NCBI GenBank assembly: GCA_022393335.1
Contig: JAJEKB010021802.1
Location: 358,352 to 422,351 of the forward strand
DNA from: Macrotrachela quadricornifera
Lineage: Eukaryota; Rotifera; Eurotatoria; Philodinida; Philodinidae
Reading direction: 5' to 3'
Length of the DNA stretch: 64,000 nucleotides
Of the stretch, positions 35,260-46,671 are shown in pieces (position 1 is the first letter of the stretch; every line of letters starts with the position of its first letter). The notes beneath the pieces were generated by a model. It was given only the letters and a program-made list of their open reading frames with translations. It ran no database searches and had not been told where the DNA came from. Position numbers and translations under genes: made by a program.

Positions 35260-36276
35260 TTATCGACGTATTAATTTTTCATATATTGGTTGAAATAAAT
35301 TTATAAGTGTTATTCGAAAAATATTTCCACCACTTAATGTATATATATAAAATGGTATTCCACTAGCAAAATAAGTAAGAAGTAAAACAAAATTATAAAT
35401 AAATTTATCAATTGTTATATGTAATAAAGATTTTTTTTTATAAATTGTTAATGTTGTATATAATTTTTCAACAACTTGTGGAAGTGTTAATATAGTAAGA
35501 AGAATTATTTGAATAAAAAGTACATGACGTAAATATCGATCTATTTTTTTTCTTCGTTGTCGTTGTTGAGTTGTTAATGATAAAATTTTTCTATTTTCAT
35601 TATCTATTTCAAGAATTTTTCTCTTATATGATATAATATAATATCTTTGACGTATATTTGATATTGTCATTAAACCAAATATAAACATAATTAATAATGG
35701 ACATAATACTGTTATAAATGCATAAGTTAAATCAGTTACTAAACGACATTTTATTGTTTTACCATAACATTTTAATGGAGCGGAAATAACATTTGCATCA
35801 TAACAATAAATAACTTGTGAATAGAAAAGAAAAGATAAAATAATAACTAATATTGTACCTTGTTGGGCATTTTTTAATGAACTTATTTGTCTTCGTTGAT
35901 ATTGACTACATGATGAACACCAACGATCAATTGTAGCTAATGCAATAAGCCAAAAAGCAATTGTTCGAAATACAAGCATAATAAAAACACGTAATTTACA
36001 TATCCAACTAGATGTATCTGTTAAATCCATATTCCATCCAGATAAAATTCGTGTTGTTAAACCAACTATAAGCGATATAAGATTTGCAATTGATGATATA
36101 AGAAATAGAAAACTACATGGATTTGAACGAAGACATGATCGAGATAAAACAATACAATTAAGTATATTACCAATTGTACCAAATAAAAAAATAAATATTG
36201 AAAAATAACGATTAAATTGTATTGAAATATTATTTAATATTTCTATTGAATTTATATTTAATGATAAAGACATCAT
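35260..36276 (-). CDS. rhodopsin-like GPCR (orphan, bdelloid family)
   Basis: An intronless 338-residue protein with seven hydrophobic helices. TM1 carries the family GN motif (GTIGNILN, near residue 37). TM3 ends in DRW in place of DRY (ALATIDRWCSSC). The TM3-start cysteine (SWIC) and an ECL2 cysteine pair (KCYGKTIKC) are present. A long basic third intracellular loop (QQRQRRKKIDRYLRH) suggests G-protein coupling. The end of TM7 reads IYTLSGGNIFR, like the LSGSIYR of the paralogue at 4609-5598, and no NPxxY motif is present. An N-terminal NNIS glycosylation site would be extracellular. The ligand is unknown. Confidence 0.85.
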   Translation of the reverse strand: MMSLSLNINSIEILNNISIQFNRYFSIFIFLFGTIGNILNCIVLSRSCLRSNPCSFLFLISSIANLISLIVGLTTRILSGWNMDLTDTSSWICKLRVFIMLVFRTIAFWLIALATIDRWCSSCSQYQRRQISSLKNAQQGTILVIILSFLFYSQVIYCYDANVISAPLKCYGKTIKCRLVTDLTYAFITVLCPLLIMFIFGLMTISNIRQRYYIISYKRKILEIDNENRKILSLTTQQRQRRKKIDRYLRHVLFIQIILLTILTLPQVVEKLYTTLTIYKKKSLLHITIDKFIYNFVLLLTYFASGIPFYIYTLSGGNIFRITLINLFQPIYEKLIRR

Positions 36277-39217
36277 TAAATTTTAATGATCATAAAAAGG
36301 AATCTAGAAAAATGAATAATTTATATACTGACTGTCTCGTTAATTAAAAGTCTTATTATAACAAAAAGAAAAAAGGAAATTGTCATATAATTTGATGTTA
36401 GTGATTTTATCGCTTATTCCCTCGACTGTTGAAAGGTTCATAGGAACAAAATGTGTTTGTCTGTTTAGGTCAAGGTTAAAAAAACATTTGATTCAAAAAC
36501 ACTTTTGTCTAGAAGATTTATAATGGGTTCTTTTCCACATTTATTCCTATTTAAGGTTGTTAGATCGAGAAATCGAGTCGTAGAATCAGTTTTTACTTAG
36601 TTACGCATTATGAAGATAAGTAATGTTCGACTGAATACAATCTACTCAAGATATATCGCTAAAGAAACGCACGCATATAAAAAATCTGTATATTCTTAAA
36701 AGTTAATAAAGGTCGATATAACTATTTAATAAAATTTTAGCTTTATTATATATGAAATAATTAAAATAGAATATTTATAAATATTTTCCAGTGTAAATTT
36801 CTATGATGAATTTTATAAAGGAACTAATTTGTGGCGATAAATTCCATTGTATAGTAATATAAATTCTTTCATATATAATTCATTCAAAAATGACCTTAAA
36901 TATATTATGTTACTTTCATATTTTGTTTATATAAAACGTAATTGAATAAGAATATATGATTATAAATATATTATTAAAAATAATTTTATTACTATCGATT
37001 CAACTCATTGATTCTCGACGATGTTTCATAAACAGATTGGGATATATGTATCGAATAAAAATGTATCTAATTTATTCTTTAATTATTTAGAAAATTTTTA
37101 TTGTTTATTAGATGATGATGTTACACAAATACAAACCTTCATTTTCTTCTATTTGTTATTCTTATATGTATTCTATTTATGTTTTCTTTATTTCTGCATG
37201 ATAACACACACTATCTCTGATTCTAATGTGGTCCAATACAAATAATGTGCTTTAATTCTCTTCCTTGTATTAACCCTATAACAGGCGGTGGATCATATGT
37301 GCACCTCTTTTTTTTTCTTTCTATTCTTCCGCACCCTCCTCCCGCTTTTTCCATTCAAAAGTCGTGCGTCAAAGAATTAATTATGTACTTTTCTCACTAA
37401 TATTCTCTGGTGAATTTCTAACTTTGTGTAATATGCTTATTAGTTTTATCTTATCTATAACAGTTTCAAAGAAAATAAATGGTTTGCACATCTTAGAATA
37501 TTTAATATGAGACACGACATACGTGACTTGACTGAAAAATATCTCTATGTATTGTTGATTGCTTTGAAGATCATCACTCTCAATGACTTTCTGATATTTG
37601 TTTTGGTATAAAAATATAATTTCTTTGTAAAAAAATAAGCTGAAACTTAAAAGCTTAATCACACGCCATAGAAACAGATTGATCAAAAATGTTCTTATTA
37701 AATATGTGTTCAATTATATTGTTCCAAAATTTTAAACATACATATACAAAAAGAAAATGTTTATTAACTATTTTTTATGAATTTTTTAAATAACATCGTA
37801 TATTAATCTAATTATATCCATCAAAGAAAGTCAGTTAAAAATAACGTTTTTTTATTAAATTCTTATTATAATGAATATAAATTACATTGATCATATTTCG
37901 AAACGCACATAATTAATTATTACTAAAATTAACTTTTAAGTTCTATTTTGCAAATATAAATAACTTCAAACGATTACTAATAGAATATTTATAGTATTTT
38001 GGATCAGTTTTCAAGACATAAGCTCTTATGTAAGTTCTTTCATACGTTCAAATAATTTTTGTACTCTTATTTTTTAATAGATTTGAAGTATCTATTTATG
38101 GACAAAGACATTCTTCTTAGTTCAATCTATTAGTGGATACAATTATGTAATTCAAATTTTCACTCGTTAGAAATATAGAGTATATAACAGTAAATTACTA
38201 ATAAGATGTGCAAAACAGAGAAGAATAAAGTTATTAATTGTTAATATTTTTTATTCCCAGATTAATCAATACAAGTATCTATATATCCATCAAAACTTTA
38301 CTGAATACGACCATTTTACAGTTTATAATACTGCGTCTTCTTTACTGCATATATTACAACGTTAATTTTCCTACCTTCGTATTTTAATTGTGTTGAAATT
38401 ATTTTTTTTACCACATGGATTAACATGATCAAATAAGTGTTATTAATCATGATGTTTCTCTTAGCAGATAATTAATTAAATTAATTCTGTAGAATTTTAT
38501 CGAGATAAATCTATGTATATTATATTTCTCCAATGAGAAAAAAAAACAAAATAAGTAATGTTTACTCACTTTTTAATGGTGATAGATGAGGCAGCTGTTC
38601 TTTTTTCTTTTTATTCTGCCCTAATTTAATTTTCTTTTTTTAAACAATGCTATGAAATGATAAATGAGACGAAGAGAATACAAAAGATCGAACAGTGCTC
38701 AATGTATTTAAATATGGAAGAATATTTAAAAAAAAGTATAACTACGATATTTTAGTGATAAAGAGTAAATGTTTCTCTATTGTTTAGTTTTACTTCGTAC
38801 GATTTGTCATCAATCCAACATTGTACTAGAATGTAACATATATTTCACTCTTTTATTTAACAATTCACTCGATGACAAAGGAACGAGCACAGAAATGAGG
38901 AAAAAAAACTAAGTGAGAAAGACTTTTATATAGACGTATAAATACTTATGTAAATAATGAGAAGAAAAACCTTTTCGTAGTTATTTCAATTATTATGAAT
39001 TGTATCTTATTTCTTTTCTGTTTAAATATCAATACAATAGGTTACAAGTAACGCTCGTCTAAAGACTTGCTCAACTCTTTCTCGTAGAAATTGTGTTTCT
39101 GAATTATTACCAGACTATTTTTTTGTAAAAAGTGGTCCTTTGTGTAAAAACTAACCTCAGAATTGAACTCGCCGTCCTCGACTATCTTCTGGCCAAGTTT
39201 TATAGAAAGTGTAAACA
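36277..39217. other. long AT-rich intergenic region
   Basis: About 2.9 kb with no gene I can support. Frames at 37021-37245 (+) and 37381-37713 (-, 110 codons) are low-complexity and hydrophobic without family resemblance. A short pyrimidine-rich, less AT-rich patch lies at 37300-37350. Confidence 0.4.
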
Positions 39218-39695
39218 CTATTTTAAATATATTTAAAAAAAAGATTAAAAGTTGTAAAAAGTAACGGGTCAAACATAACGAATGGCTACGTTTTGCATCT
39301 CACTTTTTTTTATCGCTTTTTCGCTCTATTAGACAAACAAAATATACCAAAAACTACAACGAAAAAAGCTATACAAAGTGAAATAAGAAAAAAATCCGTA
39401 TTCATCATATACCAAAAAATTGCATAACTTCTGCCAAATTGAAGTTTGTCGTTCAAAATCTAGTCTATTTTAAATATAAAAAGTGTGACTATAAAATAAA
39501 TCGTCTTGTATAAATTGTAGAGCTTTTCTCGCTGCATTTTTCTGACATATATTTTGTTATTTTTCTAATGGAGCGAAAAAGTGATAAAAAAAATGAGATG
39601 CGAAATGTAGCCATTTGTTACACTCAGACCATTACTTTTTACAACTTTTTGTATGTCGTTCCTTTTAATCTTTTTTCAAATTTATTTAAAACAGT
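39218..39695. mobile_element. MITE family D (~480 bp, ~115-bp arms)
   Basis: An inverted repeat. The left arm runs about 39218-39346 and contains GTTGTAAAAAGTAACGG, AATGGCTACGTTTTGCATCT, and then TTTTTCGCTC. The right arm, about 39550-39695, reads as the complement with one ~17-bp insertion (GTATGTCGTTCC region). The interior is non-coding. A piece like its right half occurs near 32915-32960. The minus frame at 39042-39272 overlaps the left arm and is spurious. Confidence 0.75.
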
Positions 39696-40563
39696 TAATT
39701 AATTAGTTGTTATTTGATTCATATATACTCTTCCTTTTTGATTGTTATATATATATATATGTTAGGCTATATTCTGAAAGGGGAGAACCTGGCGCATCTT
39801 TTCATAAAAAAAAATTGGGTATTCTGAAGGGTCCCTTAAGTGATCAGTAAAATAGATGAATAGTCAGTGCGAAGGTTATTAGTAATAAATTGTAAAATGA
39901 ATAGTTCATTAAACACAAGTATGAATAAAAATATATAGATTTGATCAGTAAAAAATATATTAAAATAAATCAAAGAGTCGCAAAATAAATAAGCAGAAAT
40001 CTCTGATGTATGATGGATAGATAAGTGCAATGTATAGTATTCCTGGCTACCTACTCTATATCAGGACTTCTGACTATTTCTAACCAATGGAAGCAGAAAA
40101 AAATTCGTCAGAAAATGTTGTTATACGACTTTTTAACAGATACTAAATAGAAAATGCTAAAATTATTCGATATTCGGGTGAGATTCTATTAACAAAGTAT
40201 TTTTATTTGACTTCTTATCAAAAACAAAGATGAAGAGCGCTGAAAAACATATTAAATTTCTTAATACTAATTGATGTTCTTAATGAGCTTGCACTTCTTC
40301 TTGATCCATTCAAACCATTTTAAGATCAATGATGTTATCGTGATTCAAATGCAAGCTTTGAAGTATGTAATACTAATTAAAAAAATAAAAAGAAAAAAAA
40401 ACGCCAAAATTCCGAATAAATATTTGTAATAACATTTTCATAATATTTGCCATATTTGTTTTATTTCCTTTCTCTTATTAATAACAAACTGGAATCATAT
40501 TATCACCACCCTCATCACAAGGAATAACAGAAAGAGAAAAGATACAAGAAAAAATAAAATTAT
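39696..40563. other. intergenic, nothing recognised
   Basis: 3' flank of the second F-box gene. There is a (TA)n run near 39747 and otherwise AT-rich sequence. Confidence 0.4.
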
Positions 40564-42336
40564 TTATATAATTAACCATCCAATCCACAAATGCATAAAT
40601 GATGATGCTAAATTTTTATCTCTCAGAATTAAACATGTCGATGGTAAATGTGTTTGAAACCATATAAAAAGTTCATTATTTTTTAATGGTCTATCAAAAT
40701 CTGTATCAATCCATCGATCATATTCACATCGAAATATTAACATACGAAGATTAGACATATTATTAATTAAATAAATAATATCTTTTCGATTTTCAACTTC
40801 AATTAAAAGAACTTGACATTGTTTTCCAAGAAAAGAATTAACAAAAATAAAACAATCTTCATAATTATAACATTGATTATTAAAACTATTTATATTTCCA
40901 AGAAAATCTAATCGACGAATTGATATTGATTTAGATAAAAATGAAATTATACATGAATTATTAAAATCAATTAAACCATTAAATTTTAATGAATAAAGAC
41001 AAGATGATTGTTTACATAAAAATTCTAATTGTAAATATTGAAAATCTTTTAATGGTAAAATAATTTCAAGTGATATTAATCGTTCTAATGATAAAATATT
41101 TGGATAGAATTTATCATTATATGAAAAATCACTTTTTAAATAACGAATATTTGGTAAACGAATATATGATTGTAAAAAATATTCATTATTAAAATTTCTT
41201 ATATGAAAATTTTGAATATAATCATATGAAGAATAATCTTCTTCATTAGGACAAGTTGATTTTGAATATTGATCATTAAAAAAATCTAGATCATCAAATA
41301 TATAAGGTAAAGTATAAAGAATACCAATATTTAAACTATTTCGTATAATTAAATGACATCGAATAAACCATTGTTTTTTTTTAATCCAAAATGATGTTTG
41401 AAATGTTTGAATAAGTTGATTTATTTGTTGTTTTATATCATTTTGATAAGGAAAATTAAATTCCATTTTTAATTGAAATAATTTTATATTAGGTAAATAA
41501 TCTTTAATAATTGTTTTCCATTCATTACCATTTAAATAAATATTTGTACTTTTAATTGTTAAATAACGTAAATTTGGCATTTGTTTAATCATCATTAATG
41601 AAGTGATTGAATTTACATTAAAAATTTTTAATGATATTAGTGATGATACAATTGTATGTAATTGTTGATAGTGATATGATGGTGAAATATTTGTACGAAA
41701 TCGTTGAAGATTAGGTGTATGATTAAATAAATTTGTTAAATCATTTAAATCACAAAAAATATTATCAAATGAAAGATTTTGAATTGTTTTTGAAATATTT
41801 CTAATTGTTGAAAAACAATTTGATTCAGGAAAAATATTATTTATATTACAATTGAGAAGTTTTGATATATTCCAAATATTATTTAATATACAAGATATAT
41901 CTTGATATTTAGTTTTTAAACAACATTTAAATAAATTAAGATTTGAAAGATATGAAAGTGATTGACATTGAATTATTATTTGATTAACTATATCAAATGA
42001 ATAAATATGATTAAGTGTTAGTGATTTTAAATGAATAAATTGATCAAATGTAAAACCATATGATAGAAAAATATTTGGTAATGTTAAAGTTTCATCATCA
42101 CCTGATAAACGTACGGAAATAATTTGTTTAAGAATAAATGGAAGTTGTTTTTTACAAATAATATCAAAATTATATTTTGATATTGATTTAAAATCAAGAT
42201 GATATACTCGAAAATGACACAAAAGAAGTGTATTAATTCGAGAATTAAGATTGTAGAAACTATGAAATAGATCAATTGCAGTTAAATATTCAAATAAATC
42301 AAGAAATAATTCATTTGCTAATGATTCAAAATTCAT
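40564..42336 (-). CDS. F-box/LRR-like protein (long form)
   Basis: An intronless 590-residue protein starting at the ATG at 42336. The F-box-like segment is right at the N-terminus (residues about 4-42: LANELFLDLFEYLTAIDLFH then NLNSRINTLL), the same form as in the 1187-2257 protein. The remainder is a long array of irregular leucine-rich segments; examples are LKSLTLNHIY, LQRFRTNI, LRYLTIKSTN and IRYLKSDF. It would act as a substrate adaptor of an SCF-type ubiquitin ligase. There is no transmembrane segment or signal peptide. It is longer than the other copy, so the two are family members rather than a recent duplication. Confidence 0.87.
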   Translation of the reverse strand: MNFESLANELFLDLFEYLTAIDLFHSFYNLNSRINTLLLCHFRVYHLDFKSISKYNFDIICKKQLPFILKQIISVRLSGDDETLTLPNIFLSYGFTFDQFIHLKSLTLNHIYSFDIVNQIIIQCQSLSYLSNLNLFKCCLKTKYQDISCILNNIWNISKLLNCNINNIFPESNCFSTIRNISKTIQNLSFDNIFCDLNDLTNLFNHTPNLQRFRTNISPSYHYQQLHTIVSSLISLKIFNVNSITSLMMIKQMPNLRYLTIKSTNIYLNGNEWKTIIKDYLPNIKLFQLKMEFNFPYQNDIKQQINQLIQTFQTSFWIKKKQWFIRCHLIIRNSLNIGILYTLPYIFDDLDFFNDQYSKSTCPNEEDYSSYDYIQNFHIRNFNNEYFLQSYIRLPNIRYLKSDFSYNDKFYPNILSLERLISLEIILPLKDFQYLQLEFLCKQSSCLYSLKFNGLIDFNNSCIISFLSKSISIRRLDFLGNINSFNNQCYNYEDCFIFVNSFLGKQCQVLLIEVENRKDIIYLINNMSNLRMLIFRCEYDRWIDTDFDRPLKNNELFIWFQTHLPSTCLILRDKNLASSFMHLWIGWLII

Positions 42337-43849
42337 TCTATATCTAAAAAATTATTAAGATTGAATCTAAGTTCAAAGTTCTGTCTCACCTGTCTTATCC
42401 TTTTTTAACAGTATATTCGTCTATTTATATTCACATAGAATCTTATATGAGTCACTAATAACATATACGATAAAATTTTTCTTTCTGTACTATCAAGGAA
42501 TGACGTAAGTACGTGTATGTAGTTACTTGTGAAATCACTTTCTCGGACAATTGATTGACATCATTGTTTATCTGAGTCATAGACAAATAGAGTACTGCAC
42601 AGTTGGAAGTTTCCACATAAGTAGGCAGACACGCAGCTTTTTTTGCTTAGCAATGACTTTCATTCGACTAGAAATCACAGCATACAACTCAGAAGACCAT
42701 TTTTAAGAAATTTTTTTTTTCGAAAAAGAAGGCTGGAGGGGCCTCACCCTTTATTCCAAACCCAAAACGACAGGATTTCGGGCCTAAATCTGTTTTGAAA
42801 ACGGGTAAAAAGTTATTTTTAAAAATTATTGTATATGTATATATATTGTTCGATGCAGCTCGACGAGCTGATTCCGAATATCACCTTAGTTTTTCGCCAA
42901 GGTCTAGTACAGATGTCTAAAACTGAATTTCTGCCTCGAGACCTTGGATTTTTTGGGTACCATCCAAAATAGCTTAGGAAAGGTTTCATGAGTTTGCGAT
43001 ACTACCATAGTTACGATACATATTCAGGAGTATTTGACAAAAATACGCGATCGGTCAGGCATGATCCCTGCGTAGAGTTTATAGTATAGGGAACAGTAAG
43101 TTATTGGGACAGGATTTCGACACAGGAATTCTTAGTTTTCTACTCTATTTTAAGTCGGATTACGATAATTTTTTTCCAGCATAAAGATCATAGGTGAGCA
43201 AGTTTTAAGCGATATTTTTTGCTTGTGGAATATTGTGCTATAGCGCTTTACGACTAGACTTGCTTGATTTATGGTAATTTTTGGGCCCAAGCCTTAGCAG
43301 GCTTATTTCTTGGGGGTCTATAAAACTTTGAAAACCACTATTTTAGGAAATAATAGATCACATGTGTATGTATCTACACAAATATTCAGATTGTGGAAAA
43401 GAATATTTATGTATATGTTCGCTTGCTTCCTACTGTGTCGGAGTGTCTAAAAACAGGAATATATTCATTTGAAGTTCTGCAAAACGAAATAATAATACTT
43501 CAATTTATCGATCTATGGTCTTTTATTCCATGTTTATATATATGAAACTATTTGCACGGAAACAAATATCTCTCAATGAAACATCACTTTTGCTACTTCT
43601 TTATTTACTCCTTGAGTCTCTTTATAAAGTATAAAAAAGTTGGTCTAAACGAGTATTTCATTTTATGTATGGTCAGACTTCATTGGAAACGAAGTTCAGT
43701 CCTTTGATTCACTCACATTCAACTATCCCATCCGAAACTTTCAGAAGCTGTATATATCTAACGAAACCCAATAGAAATTCAAAGATGTACAATTATATAA
43801 CTTTGTCTATTAGAATTTAAACACAAACAAAATAATTATTCATTTTACT
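42337..43849. other. intergenic; palindrome at 42856
   Basis: GC content is slightly higher at 42720-43340 than in the surroundings, with no open frame. That suggests an old repeat rather than a gene. Contains the CAGCTCGACGAGCTG palindrome. Confidence 0.4.
42856..42870. repeat. palindrome CAGCTCG-A-CGAGCTG
   Basis: Seven-base arms around an A, sharing the 13-bp core AGCTCGACGAGCT with the palindrome at 12597-12615. Confidence 0.55.
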
Positions 43850-44347
43850 CTAGCGCTTGCGTAGTTCTTTGATCATTTTAACACATTTCATTTGATCACC
43901 TGATCGCAACGGATGAAAGCTGTATTCTGTTCTTGAATAACCATGTCGAATGTAAAATGTTTCAGCACTGAGAGTAGCTTCTAATTTTAACATATCGGCT
44001 CCTTGTTCCAAAGCTATTTCTTCAAGATGTTTCAAAATTTTGCTGCCAACACCCTGATGTTCGTACATTGGATCAACATAAAGTGCACGAAGCTCATGTT
44101 GAGAAGTAATAATTGCTCCAAATCCTATGATTATGTTGTTGTCTAATTCGGCAACAACCACTAGTTCTTTATTACACTCTATAATGCTACGAAATTGATT
44201 GAGACGATGCTCGTCCGTTGGTGATGGTGCCCAACTTTGTAAAATATTTTGTGCATAGTAGTTTGCAGGTTTTCTTCCGTGGACAGCATTGTAATGAACA
44301 CGTGTAATTGCTTCTGCATCGAAAACAGTGCCTAGTCGAATTTTCAT
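43850..44347 (-). CDS. GNAT-family N-acetyltransferase, bacterial type
   Basis: An intronless 165-residue single-domain GNAT, the usual size for bacterial members. The acetyl-CoA-binding motif A is clear: LRALYVDPMYEHQGVGSKIL (residues 86-105), with Q98-G99-V100-G101-S102 matching the Q/R-x-x-G-x-G/A pyrophosphate loop. A motif-B-like segment follows (LEATLSAETFYIRHGYSRTE, ending in the typical FYxxxGY). GNAT enzymes move acetyl from acetyl-CoA to an amine; the substrate here cannot be told. No targeting signal, so probably cytosolic. The absence of introns and the resemblance to small bacterial GNATs suggest horizontal transfer, which is frequent in bdelloids. That remains inference without a tree. 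Confidence 0.85.
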   Translation of the reverse strand: MKIRLGTVFDAEAITRVHYNAVHGRKPANYYAQNILQSWAPSPTDEHRLNQFRSIIECNKELVVVAELDNNIIIGFGAIITSQHELRALYVDPMYEHQGVGSKILKHLEEIALEQGADMLKLEATLSAETFYIRHGYSRTEYSFHPLRSGDQMKCVKMIKELRKR

Positions 44348-46014
44348 ACTGAAGGTTATGATTATAAGTGTGTCAATGTGAGCGTGTAGTCTTATCTAAT
44401 CGCTCTAACTCTGAAGATTAAATGAAAATGATTTATTGCAGAGAAAGCAGTACTATATACACTACATACGAATAAAAGTAAAGTTGACTAACAATGCGAC
44501 AGCATCACAAAGGAGAACTGATGCAAGAAGAAAGATGATGAAATGTGAAGAGAACAGAAAGAAAAGAGTATGATGTATATCATCATTTACCAGTGAGTTT
44601 TTTGTGAAAATATTGACTATTCTATGATGTTTTATAATAATAAGAACGTATACTGTTTTTAATGAGTTGGTGAATGTTAACGCAATAGTTATAACATGTT
44701 TATCTTTTGTTACACACATAATCGATTATTTCTTGCTATTTGAAATTATTATGAATGACAACTTGATGATTGGCGACAGTATTCTTCCATCAAATTATAA
44801 ATCCATGTGATAAGAACAATTTGTCGGATCGACTCATGAGGAAAGAACACTAACTGTCCCATCGCTTTCTCCTAAAATTTAGTGAAAATCAGGTAATCGA
44901 GTATGCTGAATTCGAATATGACAATGGTTTGGGCTCTTGAGCCTTACTTGATTCGGATTCTAAAAAACCTAATTTCTAAGTCAAAAAAAATTTTGCATGG
45001 AAATATTTTTTTAATTGTCCACATACAAGAGCATATCGCGAACCGTACGAGAAAATTGTTTTTGAAGAGTATTGAGGATTTTTTAGGAGAATTTTTGGCA
45101 AAAACTTGAAATCTAATGGAAAAACGGTCTTTTGATTTTCTACAGTTTTCCAGCGAAAATTACCAGAGTATATAGGGAATCAACGTAGCTGATTTCAGAT
45201 TTCGACAGAAGAGCGCTCTTGGGGGTTTGATGAACTTCAGTTTGACTGCTTTGCTGAAATCAAGAAACTTTTAGAGGAGACGAGGAAGACAAGCTTTTTG
45301 GCGTTAGTATGCTAATGTTTGGAGAGATATAGTCTTTGAATTCGAATTGTTAAAGATGTAAGCTTGTGTTTCTCCAAACAAAACTTTTACTTGTTCAGGA
45401 TTACTATAGTGCGTCAAGTTTATTCTTATTATAGCTATGCGCTATAATGAATCTCTATCCGCTCTCTCATTCTGTTCTCTAATGCTTCCACGGGCTTATG
45501 CTTATTTCGCTGTGTATCGGTTTATTATTAAGTAGATGATGCATTCTTTTATAATTTTGTTCTCTCTCGATTTCTATATTTGATCGTCTTGATATGAGAT
45601 GGCATGCAAGAATATGAGGTTTTTCGTGAGTGTGAAGCATTTTTTTTTTTTGATCAATTCGATGTTTTATCTGGTGAGAGGAAAACAAAAAAAGAATACA
45701 TAAATCATTATTACAAATTTCTTTTTTTCTTTGTTATAAATGAAAGAAATTATTCTTTCAAAACGTCAATCGAAGTACGATCAGTGTATTTTGCGAACAG
45801 GATCAAACTTCGGTTTCGTTTCGTGTAGTCATGTGAACAAGAACCTCTCAATATATTTCTTCACGTAATAGGAAACTCTTTACTAGTTAATTCTTGCACT
45901 TCTCTGTTTTAGTTATCATCAACGTGGTCAATATAGTGAATTGTTTATGTAATTTCGTCAAATCTACTTTAAATATTACTTCAACACAATCACTAACTTC
46001 AAAAAAATACGAGC
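44348..46014. other. intergenic, nothing recognised
   Basis: Frames of 68-85 codons at 44462-44719, 44903-45109 and 45604-45828 lack family resemblance. AT-rich elsewhere. Confidence 0.4.
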
Positions 46015-46240
46015 AGTGGCACAACATCTATATGACACATTAGCAACTGTTCATAGTTCTAGAAGTTCTCATTCTGAGGAGGACACTACATTTGATTTAG
46101 ATGATAGCTCTAATGGTTATAGTAGTGGAGAGAAGACGGCGAAGGTTTTCATGGCAATAGTTTTGAATCAGATGGTAAAGAAGAAGAGCAAGAATATCGT
46201 TTGCAGAATTATTCACGTAATATTATCTCTTAACTATGCA
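46015..46240 (+). pseudogene. acidic Ser/Asp/Glu-rich coding fragment
   Basis: The frame contains HSSRSSHSEEDTTFDLDDSS. After a one-base shift it continues as GFHGNSFESDGKEEEQEYRL, then a possible donor (TTCAC|GTAATA, near 46217). Coding-like acidic composition on both sides of the shift suggests a broken N-terminal exon. There is no ATG in frame (the open frame begins with GTG), so the true start is lost or lies in an upstream exon. I cannot name the family; it may be the N-terminus of a transposon protein. An inverted-repeat element follows directly at 46313. Confidence 0.4.
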
Positions 46241-46312
46241 GTTGCATTTTGATCACTTTTTGTGCCGCTATCTATATACGATCGTTTAGTTTCTGTCGCA
46301 TTACAGAATCTT

Positions 46313-46671
46313 ATATAGGGTTTTCAAAAAGTCACTAGAGTTAGAAAAATTTGAAAAACTCCATTACGGCTCGACCAAACGGGCTCATTTTTTAACTAAC
46401 GATAGAGGCATGTTCATACTCTAAATCCATACGGAAAAGGTTCGTGAAAAGCTTTGCCAAGTGTATTGTTATTTTTCCTTATCTGTGAAAAGTAAAATTT
46501 TCTTATTGAGCTCGATAGTGATATTTAACTAAGACTCTCACTAATCTTGTCCGTATGGATTTAGAGTGTGAACATGCCTCTATCGTTAGTTAAAAAATGA
46601 GCCCATTTGGCCGAATCGTAATGAAATTTTTCAAAATTTTCTAACTCTAGTAACTTTCTGGACACTATATA
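46313..46671. mobile_element. MITE family E (~360 bp, ~125-bp arms)
   Basis: A long terminal inverted repeat. The left arm 46313-46440 includes ACTAGAGTTAGAAAAATTTG, GGGCTCATTTTTTAACTAAC and CTCTAAATCCATACGG. The right arm 46548-46671 is its complement with scattered substitutions. The ends are TATAGGGTTTTCAAAAAGT-like, and TA at the borders fits the mariner-type target. No coding capacity. Confidence 0.85.

Noticed and set aside
37381..37713. 110-codon minus-strand frame
   Set aside because: Composition is Phe/Ile/Lys-rich with no family resemblance or splice context, so I could not support it as a gene.
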